In this document: piece after piece, positions 23,201 to 23,883 of the stretch
Position numbering within the stretch: the stretch's first letter is position 1
Layout of the letters: every line of letters starts with the position of its first letter
DNA from: JAZOTK01 sp045534775
Lineage (GTDB): Bacteria; Bacillota; Clostridia; RUG12999
NCBI GenBank assembly: GCA_045534775.1
Contig: JAZSKI010000045.1
Coordinates: 1-23,883, forward strand
Direction: 5' to 3'
DNA length: 23,883 bases
Notes under the pieces: model-generated
What the model was told of the DNA's origin: nothing
Seen by the model: the letters and a program-made list of their open reading frames with translations, nothing else
The model's database searches: none
Translations under genes and position numbers: made by a program

Positions 23201-23818
23201 ATGAATGAACTTATCAGCAATAACATTGCCACTGCCTGCGGCACAGTCTTTTCACCCCCTGCTTTAAGCCACACTCACGGCGACGAAAATTTTTACAAAT
23301 TTAAAATAGCCGTTAAAAGGCTCAGCGAAATTTCAGATTATATTGATGTAACGGTTCCCGAGCGGTTACTTGAAAATATCTCTCTCAGTGAAGGAGACGA
23401 AATATGTCTGAAGGGTCAGTTCCGTTCCTATAACAATTACAGCAACATAGGAAATCGGCTCATATTGACCCTTTTTGCCCAGGAAATATCCGAAACAAAA
23501 AGCTTTGACGAGTCGCCCAACAGCCTGTATCTGAACGGTTACATATGCAAACCTCCCGTTTTCCGCCGAACACCCTTCGGCAGAGAAATAACCGATATAA
23601 TTCTTGCAGTAAACCGTCCCTTCGGGAAATCTGACTATCTCCCCTGTATTGCGTGGGGCAGAAATGCAAAATTCGCACAGAATCTGCAGGTGGGCGACCA
23701 CGTGGAAATTTTCGGCAGAATTCAGAGTCGTGAATATCAGAAAAAAATCAGCGATACGGAGTTTGTCACCAAAACAGCCTACGAGGTTTCCGTTACCAAA
23801 ATACAACATTTTGCATAA
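23201..23818 (+). CDS. tandem OB-fold protein, SSB-like
   Basis: 205 residues with GGAGGA before ATG 23201. The second half (about 105-200) is SSB-like: LYLNGYICKPPVFRRTPFGREITDIILAVNRPFG, LPCIAWGRNAKFAQNLQVGDHVEIFGRIQSREYQKK. The first half (about 5-95) has the same strand order in more diverged form: ATACGTVFSPPALSHTHG, FYKFKIAVKRLSEISDYIDVTVPE, LSEGDEICLKGQFRSY. It lacks the acidic DDDIPF tail of housekeeping SSB, so it is unlikely to recruit partners the same way. Two OB folds in one chain suggest ssDNA or RNA binding. It could act in repair, competence or a plasmid-like function; not proven. Confidence 0.78.
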   Translation: MNELISNNIATACGTVFSPPALSHTHGDENFYKFKIAVKRLSEISDYIDVTVPERLLENISLSEGDEICLKGQFRSYNNYSNIGNRLILTLFAQEISETKSFDESPNSLYLNGYICKPPVFRRTPFGREITDIILAVNRPFGKSDYLPCIAWGRNAKFAQNLQVGDHVEIFGRIQSREYQKKISDTEFVTKTAYEVSVTKIQHFA

Positions 23819-23883
23819 TTTTTTGGCATTTTGACCATAATACCACCATTTAATTGGTAATATTGTGTAAAATTATAAAAACT

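Noticed and set aside
23819..23883. Terminator or promoter at the right edge.
   Set aside because: Only a 5-bp TACCA/TGGTA repeat and AT-rich sequence; not enough to support either before the window ends.

Overview
The window looks like chromosomal DNA of a low-GC Gram-positive bacterium of the class Clostridia. The gut Oscillospiraceae/Ruminococcaceae or Lachnospirales type is a guess from gene style, not a determination. Support comes from strong GGAGG ribosome sites, TTGATT/TTGACT-N17-TATAAT promoters, a Firmicutes-style division and cell-wall (dcw) cluster with Sbp and DUF881 genes, an HPr with both His15 and Ser46, a PASTA-bearing class B PBP, and a DUF421-DUF4363 pair. No rRNA, tRNA, insertion sequence, prophage or CRISPR array was seen.

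Layout. Bases 1-21077 are read almost entirely leftward (minus strand). From right to left, a 13-gene dcw operon runs mraZ-rsmH-ftsL-PBP-murE-mraY-ftsW-murG-murA-divIB/ftsQ-DUF881-sbp-ftsZ. It starts at a strong promoter followed by five (A/G)TGG boxes spaced 10-11 bp, a likely MraZ autoregulatory operator, and ends at a 14-bp-stem terminator just after ftsZ. murD, murF, murB, murC and ftsA are absent from the cluster. MurE carries DNPA where meso-diaminopimelate enzymes carry DNPR, which points to lysine or another diamino acid in the wall.

Beyond ftsZ is the only large non-coding stretch (7118-7661). It holds seven DnaA-box-like 9-mers in one orientation. Six of them form two triads with identical internal spacing, 150 bp apart, separated by an AT-rich inverted repeat and followed by a very AT-rich tract. 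This looks like an origin or DnaA-titration element and is the most striking non-genic feature here. Next comes an apparent three-gene operon: an ECF transporter S component, a metal-dependent amidohydrolase and a RimK-type ATP-grasp ligase. Further left are ptsH (HPr), uvrC (with a terminator hairpin lying inside an in-frame upstream reading of uvrC), a small DUF2007-like gene with pfkA, and a ParB/Spo0J-family gene cut by the window edge.

From 21329 rightward the genes are on the plus strand. They are a DUF421-DUF4363 membrane-protein pair, then an apparent three-gene operon of a DUF2508/YaaL-like protein, an unrecognised 152-residue protein, and a tandem OB-fold protein whose second half resembles single-strand DNA-binding protein. 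The mraZ/DUF421 intergenic region is therefore a divergent promoter region.

Functionally, the window combines cell-wall synthesis and septation, central sugar control (HPr, PFK), DNA repair, and several parts that could touch chromosome replication or segregation (ParB-like, DnaA boxes, SSB-like). Any link between these is inference.
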